Shown: piece after piece, positions 16,167 to 22,523 of the stretch
How positions within the stretch are numbered: the first letter of the stretch is position 1
Layout: each line of letters starts with the position of its first letter
NCBI RefSeq assembly: GCF_021284765.1
Contig: NZ_CP089924.1
Coordinates: 3,242,001 to 3,306,000 of the forward strand
DNA length: 64,000 bases
Direction of reading: 5' to 3'
Source of the DNA: Lysobacter sp. 5GHs7-4
GTDB taxonomy: Bacteria; Pseudomonadota; Gammaproteobacteria; Xanthomonadales; Xanthomonadaceae
Position numbers and translations under genes: made by a program
The notes under the pieces: generated by a model
What the model was told of the DNA's origin: nothing
Seen by the model: only the letters and a program-made list of their open reading frames with translations
Databases searched by the model: none

Positions 16167-16412
16167 ATGGACGAACAGATCGAATTGCGCCCCGCCGCCG
16201 GCTGGGACCTGCTTGCTATCAACCACCTAGGGGGCGTGGCCCTCACGATTCGCTACCTCGTGAGTCCGATGGAGGCCCCAACGGGCGCTCATCCATCCCC
16301 CAATTACCTCTTTCACACAGCACAGCTGCGCGAGCTGGCACACGCCATGCTCCGGGCGGCAGATACGGTGGAAAGTGCCGGGATGTCGTCTCCCCCAGGG
16401 CCGACGAACTGA
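16167..16412 (+). CDS. Small unknown protein encoded opposite the early operon
   Basis: 81 residues, MDEQIELRPAAGWDLLAINH start with GGAG 8 bp upstream. The body (LVSPMEAPTGAHPSPNYLFH, TAQLRELAHAMLRAADTVES) reads as a compact folded domain of the kind found in Xanthomonadaceae prophages. No known family. It is on the plus strand while the genes on both sides that belong to the early operon are on the minus strand, so the leftward transcript from the cro promoter would be antisense to it. Confidence 0.65.
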   Translation: MDEQIELRPAAGWDLLAINHLGGVALTIRYLVSPMEAPTGAHPSPNYLFHTAQLRELAHAMLRAADTVESAGMSSPPGPTN

Positions 16413-16459
16413 CCGAGAACGGCAGCGACTCCATATCAGGCTGCCTCCGCACCGGTAGG

Positions 16460-16510
16460 GGCTCCGTTGTAGGCCTGGAGGTGCAACCCAACCGCACCCA
16501 CAACGGAGCC
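16460..16510 (+). promoter_or_regulatory. Hairpin sequestering a ribosome binding site
   Basis: GGCTCCGTTGT at 16460-16470 pairs perfectly with ACAACGGAGCC at 16500-16510. Inside, GGTGC and GCACC can form a smaller stem. The GGAG ribosome binding site of the gene starting at 16515 lies in the 3' arm (16505-16508), so folding would hide it. This suggests translational control; it could also be a protein-binding palindrome. Confidence 0.5.
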
Positions 16511-16514
16511 GAAA

Positions 16515-16805
16515 ATGGAAGTCACCGAAGAGCACATGGCCCTGTACGACGACGTCGAATTCATGACGGCCGTGGCCGTCCAGTTGCTCCGCGAGCGCGT
16601 GAGCTTGCTCACCACCTTTGCCCTGGCGGTCGCACAGACACACCCCGCACCCGCGGCGCTCCTGGAAGAGTTCCAGCGCCTGCGAAAGGAGGACTGCGAG
16701 GACGAGTTGCCCATGGACGAACTCACTCCCCAGATGCGCTTTGCGCGCGTGGATTGCTCGATATTCGAGCGAGGGCTCGTCGCGCGGCTTTCCCAGCGCA
16801 CGTAG
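16515..16805 (+). CDS. Small unknown helical protein
   Basis: 96 residues (MEVTEEHMALYDDVEFMTAV). The sequence alternates hydrophobic and charged residues in a way expected of a helical fold (VAVQLLRERVSLLTTFALAV, ALLEEFQRLRKEDCEDELPM). No family recognised. Its start is 4 bp after the 11-bp hairpin described separately and it lies antisense to the presumed cro transcript. It overlaps a weak minus-strand frame at 16723-16950. Confidence 0.65.
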   Translation: MEVTEEHMALYDDVEFMTAVAVQLLRERVSLLTTFALAVAQTHPAPAALLEEFQRLRKEDCEDELPMDELTPQMRFARVDCSIFERGLVARLSQRT

Positions 16806-16950
16806 CGTTCTGCTGGGCGGTGGTCGCGTACTCCCCCGCGACCGCCGCTCGGTCCACCCCGTGCTCTGCAATCGCTTCAACCACGCCTACCCGGGTCTCG
16901 ATCGATTCGACGCCCAGCCAGCGGCGGAGCCAGTTCCGGAGAGTGGTCAT
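16723..16950 (-). CDS. Possible small gene downstream of cro
   Basis: 75 codons, MTTLRNWLRRWLGVESIETR start, directly after the cro stop. The first 40 residues are protein-like (an amphipathic helix with RNWLRRWLG), the rest is Ala/Arg-rich. It overlaps the opposite-strand gene at 16515-16805 for 83 bp. Its position in the cro transcript supports it, but the sequence alone is weak. Confidence 0.37.
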   Translation of the reverse strand: MTTLRNWLRRWLGVESIETRVGVVEAIAEHGVDRAAVAGEYATTAQQNATCAGKAARRALARISSNPRAQSASGE

Positions 16951-16951
16951 G

Positions 16952-17194
16952 TCAGGCGGCCTCCGAGTCGGCGGGTGGGGTCGGTCCGAAGACGTCCGGT
17001 CGCAGATCGATCGGACGGATGGCCCCGCCAGTCGCGGACTCGATTCGGCGACAACGTTCGGCCGGCACCGAGACCGAGCCCGATTCCCACTGCGAGATCA
17101 GGCCCTGGGTCGCTGGACATCCAGCAGCGGTGAGCAGACTGGCGAACGCGGCCTGCGAAAGCTTGTGGGTGCGGCGGTACGTCTGGATGTCCAT
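16952..17194 (-). CDS. Cro-like regulator (YdaS-type helix-turn-helix)
   Basis: 80 residues with a helix-turn-helix: YRRTHKLSQAAFASLLTAAG, then GLISQWESGSVSVPAERCRR. Divergent from cI with 83 bp between them, which is the lambdoid cI/cro switch layout. The -10 element of its promoter ends 6 bp before the ATG, so the mRNA is probably leaderless. It would repress cI and allow early lytic genes to run. Confidence 0.82.
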   Translation of the reverse strand: MDIQTYRRTHKLSQAAFASLLTAAGCPATQGLISQWESGSVSVPAERCRRIESATGGAIRPIDLRPDVFGPTPPADSEAA

Positions 17195-17200
17195 GGCAAA

Positions 17201-17239
17201 ACATTAGCGCCACTATTGAAGAATTGCAATAGCGCCGCT
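17201..17239 (-). promoter_or_regulatory. cro promoter with palindromic repressor operator
   Basis: Palindrome AGCGCCACTATTG (17206-17218) and CAATAGCGCCGCT (17227-17239). On the minus strand TTGCAA (17229-17224), a 17-bp spacer and TAATGT (17206-17201) make a good sigma-70 promoter pointing at cro. A third half-site-like AGCGTCCC lies at 17266, just before cI. The operator overlaps the promoter, as expected for CI repression. Confidence 0.72.
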
Positions 17240-17277
17240 CATGGATAGCTGTCGGCCTAACAATTAGCGTCCCTGAT

Positions 17278-17988
17278 ATGAACAGAAAGGCGAAACCAAC
17301 CCCGTCTGACATAGCCGCTGCTGAACGCCTGCGCCTGCTCTGGGACGCCAAGAAGGCACAGTCCAAAGCCGCTGGCACGTCGTTTACCCAGGAGAGCGCC
17401 GGGGCTGAGATGGGCGGCATAACGCAAGGGGCGGTCAGCCAGTACCTTGCGGGGGCTATTCCGCTGGGCTATGGGGCGACACTTAAGTTCGCTCGATTCT
17501 TGGATGTGGCGCCATCGGAGATCCGGCCTGATCTGGATGCCCTACCCCGGGAACTTGAACCTGAAGACGACTTCGAAGACGTGCAGGCGTCCACCCAAGG
17601 TGTCGCTTTAGGCGCGGGCGTAGCGCCGGATGAGTATGCCGAGGCACACAGCCTGAAGTTCAAAAGGTCGAGCCTGCGCCGCAAGGGTCTAAGACCAGGG
17701 GCGCTCGAAATTTACTATGGCTCGGGCGACTCAATGGAGCCGAGAATCAAGGACGGAGATGCAATTCTGGTCGACCGCGGCGACACCCGCCTGGTGGACG
17801 ACCGCATCTATTTCATTCGTTTTGACGGGCATTTTTTCGTCAAGCGCCTACAGGTCCACAGCGAGTTCACTTTCATTGTCAGCGATAACCGCGACGACCC
17901 GCAGTGGCGAAAGCCTATCCTAGTGAAGGAAGGCGACGACTTCGAAATAATCGGGAGAGTCCGATGGATTGGAAGCTGGGAAGATTAG
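17278..17988 (+). CDS. CI-type phage repressor (HTH plus S24 peptidase domain)
   Basis: 236 residues. The N-terminal HTH (about 36-75) includes GITQGAVSQYLAGAIPLG. The autocleavage site is probably Ala113-Gly114 (GAG). The S24 catalytic domain has GSGDSMEPRIKDGD (Ser152) and FFVKRL (Lys189). It would keep the prophage silent and be cleaved after RecA activation. No ribosome binding site precedes the ATG, so translation may be leaderless as for lambda cI from PRM. Its operators are probably the two AGCG-CTATTG palindromes at 17206 and 18425. Confidence 0.94.
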   Translation: MNRKAKPTPSDIAAAERLRLLWDAKKAQSKAAGTSFTQESAGAEMGGITQGAVSQYLAGAIPLGYGATLKFARFLDVAPSEIRPDLDALPRELEPEDDFEDVQASTQGVALGAGVAPDEYAEAHSLKFKRSSLRRKGLRPGALEIYYGSGDSMEPRIKDGDAILVDRGDTRLVDDRIYFIRFDGHFFVKRLQVHSEFTFIVSDNRDDPQWRKPILVKEGDDFEIIGRVRWIGSWED

Positions 17989-18377
17989 CTCTCGCGGCTG
18001 CATTGACCATTGTGACGGGATGCGCATCAGACGAAAGGGCCGCCAAGGACATAGTGCGAGCGCACCTGAAGGATCCAGCCAGCGCTGACTTTTCCACTGG
18101 GAACGTGCACGTAGCAGGCGAAGCAGAAAGCCGTGTCGCATGTGGCTTAGTCAATGCTAGGAATGCCTTTGGTGGCTACACCGGAGTGCGGCCATTCATG
18201 ATCTCAGAGGGGACCCTCTTCATGAGCGCCGACTCCGATGAGCAAGTTGCGATCTCGGCATGTTGCTCGGCAGTCTACCGCTCGATCTTGCGAGGCGCCG
18301 CGGTCGAAGAGCCCGGCGCATCCGCTTGCGCACGAAGGCCCCAAGGAACCCCCGTGAGCTGGAGGTTGAAGATGTAA
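17964..18377 (+). CDS. Small lipoprotein downstream of cI (possible lysogenic-conversion gene)
   Basis: 137 residues from the ATG at 17964, with GGGAG 6 bp upstream and 25 bp inside the end of cI. The N-terminus (MDWKLGRLALAAALTIVTGC) is a signal peptide with a VTGC lipobox. The mature part starts ASDERAAKDIVRAHLKDPAS, which resembles small periplasmic domains of phage and host origin. Transcription with cI implies expression in the lysogen, so superinfection exclusion or another moron function is a fair guess. Confidence 0.75.
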   Translation: MDWKLGRLALAAALTIVTGCASDERAAKDIVRAHLKDPASADFSTGNVHVAGEAESRVACGLVNARNAFGGYTGVRPFMISEGTLFMSADSDEQVAISACCSAVYRSILRGAAVEEPGASACARRPQGTPVSWRLKM

Positions 18378-18424
18378 ATCGCCTGTGGATAAGTGACCCT
18401 TCATCCGTAACGGATACAAATATA

Positions 18425-18463
18425 AGCGCCCCTATTGACTTGAGCAATAAGTGGCGCTAATGT
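18425..18463 (+). promoter_or_regulatory. DGR cassette promoter with a CI-type operator
   Basis: Palindrome AGCGCCCCTATTG (18425-18437) and CAATAAGTGGCGCT (18445-18458), 34 bp overall like the cro operator. TTGACT (18435-18440), 17-bp spacer, TAATGT (18458-18463) form a strong promoter reading toward the first DGR target. The 15-nt core AGTGGCGCTAATGTT (18450-18464) is identical to that of the cro promoter. The operator overlaps -35 and -10, so CI would block it. Confidence 0.72.
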
Positions 18464-18508
18464 TCATCCCGTCGCCCCACTCCGGGGCCGTCCACAGGAC
18501 AGACGGGC

Positions 18509-18946
18509 ATGAACGGATCCACCGGCAACACCTCGGCCTCCGCGGCCACCTCCCCCCGCTTCATCGACAACGGCGACGGCACGGTCACGGACGCCGCCGC
18601 GGGCCTGATGTGGTCCAAGGACACGCTGCACGGCGGCGAGCGCGTCACCTTCGCCGAGGCGGAGAAGACCTGCGCGGCCCTCACCCTCGGCGACCACGCC
18701 GACTGGCGCCTGGCCACCGTCGAGGAGTTGTTCTGCCTCGCGGACCGTAGCCGCTACAGCCCGGCGATCGACACCGCGTTCTTCCCCGACACCGCCAGCG
18801 GCTACTACTGGTCCAGCACCGGCGATGCGTCGGTTCCGTCCTACGCCTGGATCGTCGTTTTCTACTACGGCAGCTGCGACATCCTCCACCGCGGCAACAG
18901 CCTCGCGCGCGTGCGCGCGGTGCGGTCGGTGCCGGCCGGTCAGTAA
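18509..18946 (+). CDS. DGR target protein 1, DUF1566/Lcl (C-type-lectin-like)
   Basis: 145 residues, no signal peptide. The DUF1566 pattern is complete: RFIDNGDGTVTDAAAGLMWS, CAALTLGDHADWRLATVEEL, IDTAFFPDTASGYYWSS. The last 40 residues are VR1, where adenine-derived substitutions alter residues such as VVFYYGSCDILHRGNS before the fixed tail LARVRAVRSVPAGQ. The fold displays a diversified ligand-binding face, as in Mtd of phage BPP-1. It is the first gene after the CI-type operator promoter. Whether it is on the virion or secreted cannot be told from the sequence. Confidence 0.92.
   Translation: MNGSTGNTSASAATSPRFIDNGDGTVTDAAAGLMWSKDTLHGGERVTFAEAEKTCAALTLGDHADWRLATVEELFCLADRSRYSPAIDTAFFPDTASGYYWSSTGDASVPSYAWIVVFYYGSCDILHRGNSLARVRAVRSVPAGQ
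18825..18940 (+). repeat. DGR variable repeat VR1
   Basis: 116 bp aligned without gaps to the TR at 23461-23576. There are 15 differences; 14 are at TR adenines and one is a T-to-A change (codon TAC to ATC). The 3' block of 36 bp without adenines is identical to the TR and serves as the IMH-like boundary; after it the VR has CAG where the TR has GAG. Confidence 0.94.
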
Positions 18947-18978
18947 CTCGGCCTTTTTGCGCTTCTGAGGAGGCCGCT

Positions 18979-19365
18979 ATGGACACCGCATACGCGTCGT
19001 TCCACGCGCTAGTGACGCTAGCGCTTTGGGCATCCGCTGCCCCCACTCTGTTCGCCGGCTGGCTGGCTAGTAGCGCTAGCGTCGCGCGCCGGCGGGCGGC
19101 GTTCGTCAGCATCAGCACTGTGGCGGGCATTCTCCTCGCCATGGCGGTGCGGGCGTGGTTGCCGCTCGGCGGCGACCAGATCGCCATGGAGCCCATACCG
19201 ATCCCCGAGTGGGCCTCTGCCGAGCCCGCGCCCCAGGTGATCTGGGTGGTCACCGAGTGCACCGCCGAGCAGGCGCTGCCGATGCCGGTGCCCGACGACC
19301 TCGTCTATCGGCTCTCGTCCCCTTCGATCCAGATCGAGCGCATGCCGCGCGGGGAGGCGCTGTGA
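18979..19365 (+). CDS. Small membrane protein in the DGR interval
   Basis: 128 residues with GAGGAGG 6 bp upstream. Two hydrophobic helices (about 9-30 and 40-62; ISTVAGILLAMAVRAW) precede a Pro-rich acidic domain (IPIPEWASAEPAPQVIWVVT). No family recognised. It begins 32 bp after target 1 and overlaps the next gene, so it is part of the rightward cassette. Confidence 0.65.
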   Translation: MDTAYASFHALVTLALWASAAPTLFAGWLASSASVARRRAAFVSISTVAGILLAMAVRAWLPLGGDQIAMEPIPIPEWASAEPAPQVIWVVTECTAEQALPMPVPDDLVYRLSSPSIQIERMPRGEAL

Positions 19366-19715
19366 TCGCCTCCCCTATCGACCTCACCTTCCAGGTCTGG
19401 CGCAAGCACGACGGCGTCTGGAAGCACGTCGCCAACCGTGCCGGCTATGACGCTGCGGTCGAGACCGCCAACGCCTGGGCCGCTGAAACCGGCGAGGCCC
19501 ACAAGGTCACCGACGACGCCGGGCAAGACATCACGCCCATCCCGTTCGAAGCCGTCAGCGACGACGAGCTGCGCGGCATGTGGCACGGCATCCTCACCCG
19601 CCGCGGCGATGACGAGGAGTGGGCAGCGATCGGCGCAGACCTTCGCGTCGACGAGCGGCGGCAGGAAGCGGTCAACTCGCGTGTGGCCGAGATCGGCCAG
19701 CAGGTGGCGAAATGA
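19362..19715 (+). CDS. Small unknown phage protein
   Basis: 117 residues from the GTG at 19362 that overlaps the previous stop (GTGA) with GGGGAGG upstream. Sequence: DLTFQVWRKHDGVWKHVANR, AVETANAWAAETGEAHKVTD. An acidic, mixed alpha/beta protein without recognised family. Part of the chain of overlapping genes between DGR targets 1 and 2. Confidence 0.65.
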   Translation: MIASPIDLTFQVWRKHDGVWKHVANRAGYDAAVETANAWAAETGEAHKVTDDAGQDITPIPFEAVSDDELRGMWHGILTRRGDDEEWAAIGADLRVDERRQEAVNSRVAEIGQQVAK

Positions 19716-20284
19716 GCGCGCCAGCCCCGTTCGATGTCGATGCATGGTTCCTCGGCCTGATCGAGCTGCTGGAGCGCAAAGCCCGGCGGAAGATCCGCAA
19801 GGCGCGCCGCTGGAAGGAGCGCCGCCCAGAGGCTGCGGATGCCGCCGAGCGCACCGTCGAATTCACCGTTCACCAACTGGACCGCGCCCGCGTCGCGCAC
19901 TCGGCTTTTGAGCGGCTCGCGCGTGCTGTGGGCAGCCTTCCCCTCACCAATACGCCGTATGGCCTGCTGGTGCGCGAGGAGGACTTCGATGCAGTCCGGC
20001 AAGCCCTGTTCCACGTAAATGGGGAGGAAGCCCCTGCGCCTCTGAGCGACAGCCTGGCCGCATCTCCCGCGGCATGCGAACTGGCTCCCGTTTCTGTCGG
20101 TCGTCTCCCGACCATGAACCAGTCCGAGTATCCGGGACTCGGGGACTGGTGGGTGCAGCTGCGCATCGGGCCGGATCGCGACGTGATCCTCGCCCGTGTG
20201 TTTGGCGACTCACCGGACCAGGCGAAGGAACGCGCGATCGCTGTCGCTAGCGCCCTGAATGCGCGGGCGGTGCACCATGACTGA
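19712..20284 (+). CDS. Unknown phage protein, helical with charged N-terminus
   Basis: 190 residues from the ATG at 19712 (ATGA overlap with the previous gene). A basic helical region (LERKARRKIRKARRWKERRP) is followed by a domain ending GDWWVQLRIGPDRDVILARV and FGDSPDQAKERAIAVASALN. No known family. Co-directional and overlapping with its neighbours. Confidence 0.65.
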   Translation: MSAPAPFDVDAWFLGLIELLERKARRKIRKARRWKERRPEAADAAERTVEFTVHQLDRARVAHSAFERLARAVGSLPLTNTPYGLLVREEDFDAVRQALFHVNGEEAPAPLSDSLAASPAACELAPVSVGRLPTMNQSEYPGLGDWWVQLRIGPDRDVILARVFGDSPDQAKERAIAVASALNARAVHHD

Positions 20285-20612
20285 GCGAGTGGATGTTCTC
20301 GCAGTGTTCGATAGGGACGCGGAAGCCGCGCACCACTATCGGGTATCGATCAAGTCCAGCCACTTGGGTGATGCTCAAGTCGTGGCCGACCACAACAAGG
20401 GTTTGAGCATCGCGGCCCGCGCCGCCGTGGCAGAGCTGATCGCTGAGCTTGAGAAAGCTCATCAGATCATCCTTGTCGCGCTCAATGCGCTACCGCCTGG
20501 GGCCAAGCGCAAATTCGAACAGAAAGTAATCGCTGCCGGGCTCGACGGTGAAGGCACCACGCGCTTCCACGAGCGCCGCGCCGCTCTCGCCCGCTGCGGG
20601 GTGACGTCGTGA
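20277..20612 (+). CDS. Small unknown phage protein
   Basis: 111 residues from the ATG at 20277 (8-bp overlap with the previous stop). DRDAEAAHHYRVSIKSSHLG, VVADHNKGLSIAARAAVAEL and FEQKVIAAGLDGEGTTRFHE suggest a mixed alpha/beta fold. No family recognised. Confidence 0.62.
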   Translation: MTERVDVLAVFDRDAEAAHHYRVSIKSSHLGDAQVVADHNKGLSIAARAAVAELIAELEKAHQIILVALNALPPGAKRKFEQKVIAAGLDGEGTTRFHERRAALARCGVTS

Positions 20613-20833
20613 GCAGCTTGGCCACCCAGCCCGCATCCGACGCCGCCGACCTGCTGGCGCGCGCCAAAGAGGCTTGGCGCCTCCGCGGAAAGGCAACCGA
20701 CGAGATCCGCCGCATCGGCAAGTACCGGAACAAGACCGCGGGCATGCGGGACGACCTCAATCGCTGGGGCAATTTGCACCAGCAGGCCGAGAAGGATTTG
20801 GACGCGATCCTCGGCTGGAGCGCCAAGGCGTGA
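20609..20833 (+). CDS. Small unknown helical protein
   Basis: 74 residues from the GTG at 20609 overlapping the previous stop. RAKEAWRLRGKATDEIRRIG and DDLNRWGNLHQQAEKDLDAI form amphipathic helices. No family recognised. The tight overlaps on both sides are the main support. Confidence 0.58.
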   Translation: MSSLATQPASDAADLLARAKEAWRLRGKATDEIRRIGKYRNKTAGMRDDLNRWGNLHQQAEKDLDAILGWSAKA

Positions 20834-20982
20834 ACGCCTTCTTCCAGCAACTCGATACGGACTTCGCACGAGTGCTCGGCGAGATCCCTAAGCCCGTGCT
20901 TCCCAAACCGCTGTGGCCGACCAAGGACGTGCCGGACGACCGCAGCAACTTCACCCGCGATACCGAATCCACGGGAGTCTAA
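20830..20982 (+). CDS. Very short unknown protein (50 residues)
   Basis: 50 residues from the GTG at 20830 overlapping the previous stop (GTGA). MNAFFQQLDTDFARVLGEIP then KPVLPKPLWPTKDVPDD: a short helix and a Pro-rich tail. Coding is supported by the perfect end-to-start overlap with its neighbours and by a sensible amino-acid mix; no family recognised. Confidence 0.5.
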   Translation: MNAFFQQLDTDFARVLGEIPKPVLPKPLWPTKDVPDDRSNFTRDTESTGV

Positions 20983-20984
20983 CC

Positions 20985-21233
20985 ATGGGACAGGTCATCC
21001 AACTCGCTTCTACCACTCGCGACCTGCGGCTGTTCAATGTCGTGCGCGCCGCGGTGAACGAACGCGCCAGGAACATCAGCGCCAGCGACGAATCGCGCCG
21101 TCACGCCTTGGGCGTCGCCCTTGGTGCCTTGCGCGAGGGTCGCTCCACCGCCGTCGCCATCTGCATGGGCAATCAGGACATGCGCCCTGAGCGCGTCCCT
21201 GTCGCCCTCCGGCCCGGTCCGGAGGCCGCGTAA
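20985..21233 (+). CDS. Small unknown phage protein
   Basis: 82 residues from the ATG at 20985. GQVIQLASTTRDLRLFNVVR, AAVNERARNISASDESRRHA, LGVALGALREGRSTAVAICM: helical, basic, possibly DNA- or RNA-binding, but no motif I can name. Two bases separate it from the previous stop. Confidence 0.6.
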   Translation: MGQVIQLASTTRDLRLFNVVRAAVNERARNISASDESRRHALGVALGALREGRSTAVAICMGNQDMRPERVPVALRPGPEAA

Positions 21234-21493
21234 TGCTCGCGCCCGCCACGAAGCAACTGGAGCTGGTGTTCCGGCGAGTCTTGGAGCCCATCCGCCGCTG
21301 CAAGCCTGAGTTCCGTGACCAGGTTGCGCGGGATCGTGCGTGGGCGCGGCATTACGCGGCCCGAGGCCTTCGTGCGCCGATCACCAGGGAGCCTCGCTCC
21401 ATGTCGAACAGCTTCCGGATCGCCAACTACTACCTCCGCGCAGGCCGACACGAAGCCGCGCACTCCCTCTCCACTCACACCGTGAAGTTCTGA
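21233..21493 (+). CDS. Small basic unknown protein
   Basis: 86 residues starting at the TAATG overlap at 21233. Basic helical sequence (KQLELVFRRVLEPIRRCKPE, FRDQVARDRAWARHYAARGL) ending ANYYLRAGRHEAAHSLSTH. No family recognised. Member of the overlapping gene chain in the DGR interval. Confidence 0.58.
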   Translation: MLAPATKQLELVFRRVLEPIRRCKPEFRDQVARDRAWARHYAARGLRAPITREPRSMSNSFRIANYYLRAGRHEAAHSLSTHTVKF

Positions 21494-21495
21494 CT

Positions 21496-21747
21496 ATGCG
21501 ACGTGACCACGACTACATGACCGGCCCCGACTTCCTGCGCGCGGTAGCGGACCAGGAAGCGGCACTCAACAACCACGAGAACGCCGACATCTACCGCCGG
21601 CGCGCGGACGAGTGGCAGGGCCACCTGGACGCTCTGGAGACGACAGCGCTCGATCCCGCCGACCTCCCGTCGCTGCGCGAGCGCACCGGCGCCTACATCC
21701 CGGTCTCGAAGCGGCGCCACGCCATCACGCCGACCGACCGCCACTGA
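21496..21747 (+). CDS. Small unknown protein
   Basis: 83 residues from the ATG at 21496, two bases after the previous stop. DHDYMTGPDFLRAVADQEAA, LNNHENADIYRRRADEWQGH, LDALETTALDPADLPSLRER read as a small helical domain. No family recognised. A 99-bp gap without obvious signals follows. Confidence 0.62.
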   Translation: MRRDHDYMTGPDFLRAVADQEAALNNHENADIYRRRADEWQGHLDALETTALDPADLPSLRERTGAYIPVSKRRHAITPTDRH

Positions 21748-21846
21748 CCCTCCCCCGGCGAGCTGCGGCGCCCAGGCGTCTCCCCCGGACGTCTGAACGC
21801 TCTACCGCCCGATCCGCAGCCGGGCCCCCATCACACCGAGGTCGAC

Positions 21847-22032
21847 GTGCCCGAACTGTTCCCCAAGCCGCCGCGGCGAATGAAACAGCCGACCAAGGGC
21901 CAACTGCGCGAGCAGCTGGCGGACGCGGCCGCCGAACTCGAACGCCGCGGCGCGCTGATCGATCACCTGCGCACGCCCTGGTGGCGACGCCTCTCTCTGC
22001 GCCTCAGGCGCCAACCGAAGGAATCCTCGTGA
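21847..22032 (+). CDS. Small basic coiled-coil protein upstream of DGR target 2
   Basis: 61 residues from the GTG at 21847 (GAGG upstream). KGQLREQLADAAAELERRGA forms a heptad-like helix followed by a WWRRLSLRLRRQ basic amphipathic end. It overlaps the GTG start of target 2 by four bases (GTGA), implying coupled translation, so it may be a chaperone or partner of that target. No family recognised. Confidence 0.6.
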   Translation: MPELFPKPPRRMKQPTKGQLREQLADAAAELERRGALIDHLRTPWWRRLSLRLRRQPKESS

Positions 22033-22490
22033 ACCTGACCCTCCGCATCCAGGACCACAACAGCGGGTCCGACCAGACCATCGAGATTAACAGCGCCGCG
22101 AACGACGCGGTCAATCTGGGCTCCATCAATCTGCTGTCCGCCCGCATCGTCGAACAGGCGCCCTCGGTGCTGGAGTGGAGCGAGACGCTCTGCGGCGGTG
22201 AGCGCGTCAATCACGCCGACGCCGAGAAAGCTGCAGCCTCGTGGGGTGGCCGCCTGCCGACCCGTGTCGAGCTGCTGAGCCTCGTGGACGACACCCGCAG
22301 CGACCCCGCTATCGACACCGATCGCTTCCCGGACACGCAGTGCGCTGCGTACTGGACCAGAACCCCGCTGGCGTCGGATCCGTCCTACGCCTGGTTCGTC
22401 GGTTTCAACGACGGCTACTGCTTCTACGACCACCGCGACTACCACCTCGCGCGCGTGCGCGCGGTGCGGTCGGTGCCGGCCGGTCAGTAG
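22029..22490 (+). CDS. DGR target protein 2, DUF1566/Lcl
   Basis: 153 residues from the GTG at 22029, chosen for the GAAGGA upstream and the four-base overlap with the previous gene. An N-terminal strand-rich extension (NLTLRIQDHNSGSDQTIEIN) absent from target 1 is followed by the Lcl domain (EWSETLCGGERVNHADAEKA, RLPTRVELLSLVDDTRSDPA, IDTDRFPDTQCAAYW). The C-terminal VR2 encodes WFVGFNDGYCFYDHRDYHLA then the constant RVRAVRSVPAGQ. All VR2 differences from the TR are at adenines. Confidence 0.92.
   Translation: MNLTLRIQDHNSGSDQTIEINSAANDAVNLGSINLLSARIVEQAPSVLEWSETLCGGERVNHADAEKAAASWGGRLPTRVELLSLVDDTRSDPAIDTDRFPDTQCAAYWTRTPLASDPSYAWFVGFNDGYCFYDHRDYHLARVRAVRSVPAGQ
22371..22484 (+). repeat. DGR variable repeat VR2
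   Basis: 114 bp aligned without gaps to TR 23463-23576. All 12 differences fall at TR adenines and none elsewhere, so this is the most recently or cleanly copied repeat. The 36-bp adenine-free 3' block is identical to the TR and followed by CAG-stop where the TR has GAG. Confidence 0.95.
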
Positions 22491-22523
22491 TTTTTGCCTC
22501 TCTGAGCTTCTAAGGAGCAATCA

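Noticed and set aside
16088..17248. 386-codon plus-strand frame across the cro region
   Set aside because: Covers two smaller credible genes in another frame plus cro on the other strand; Arg/Ser/Pro-rich with no fold.
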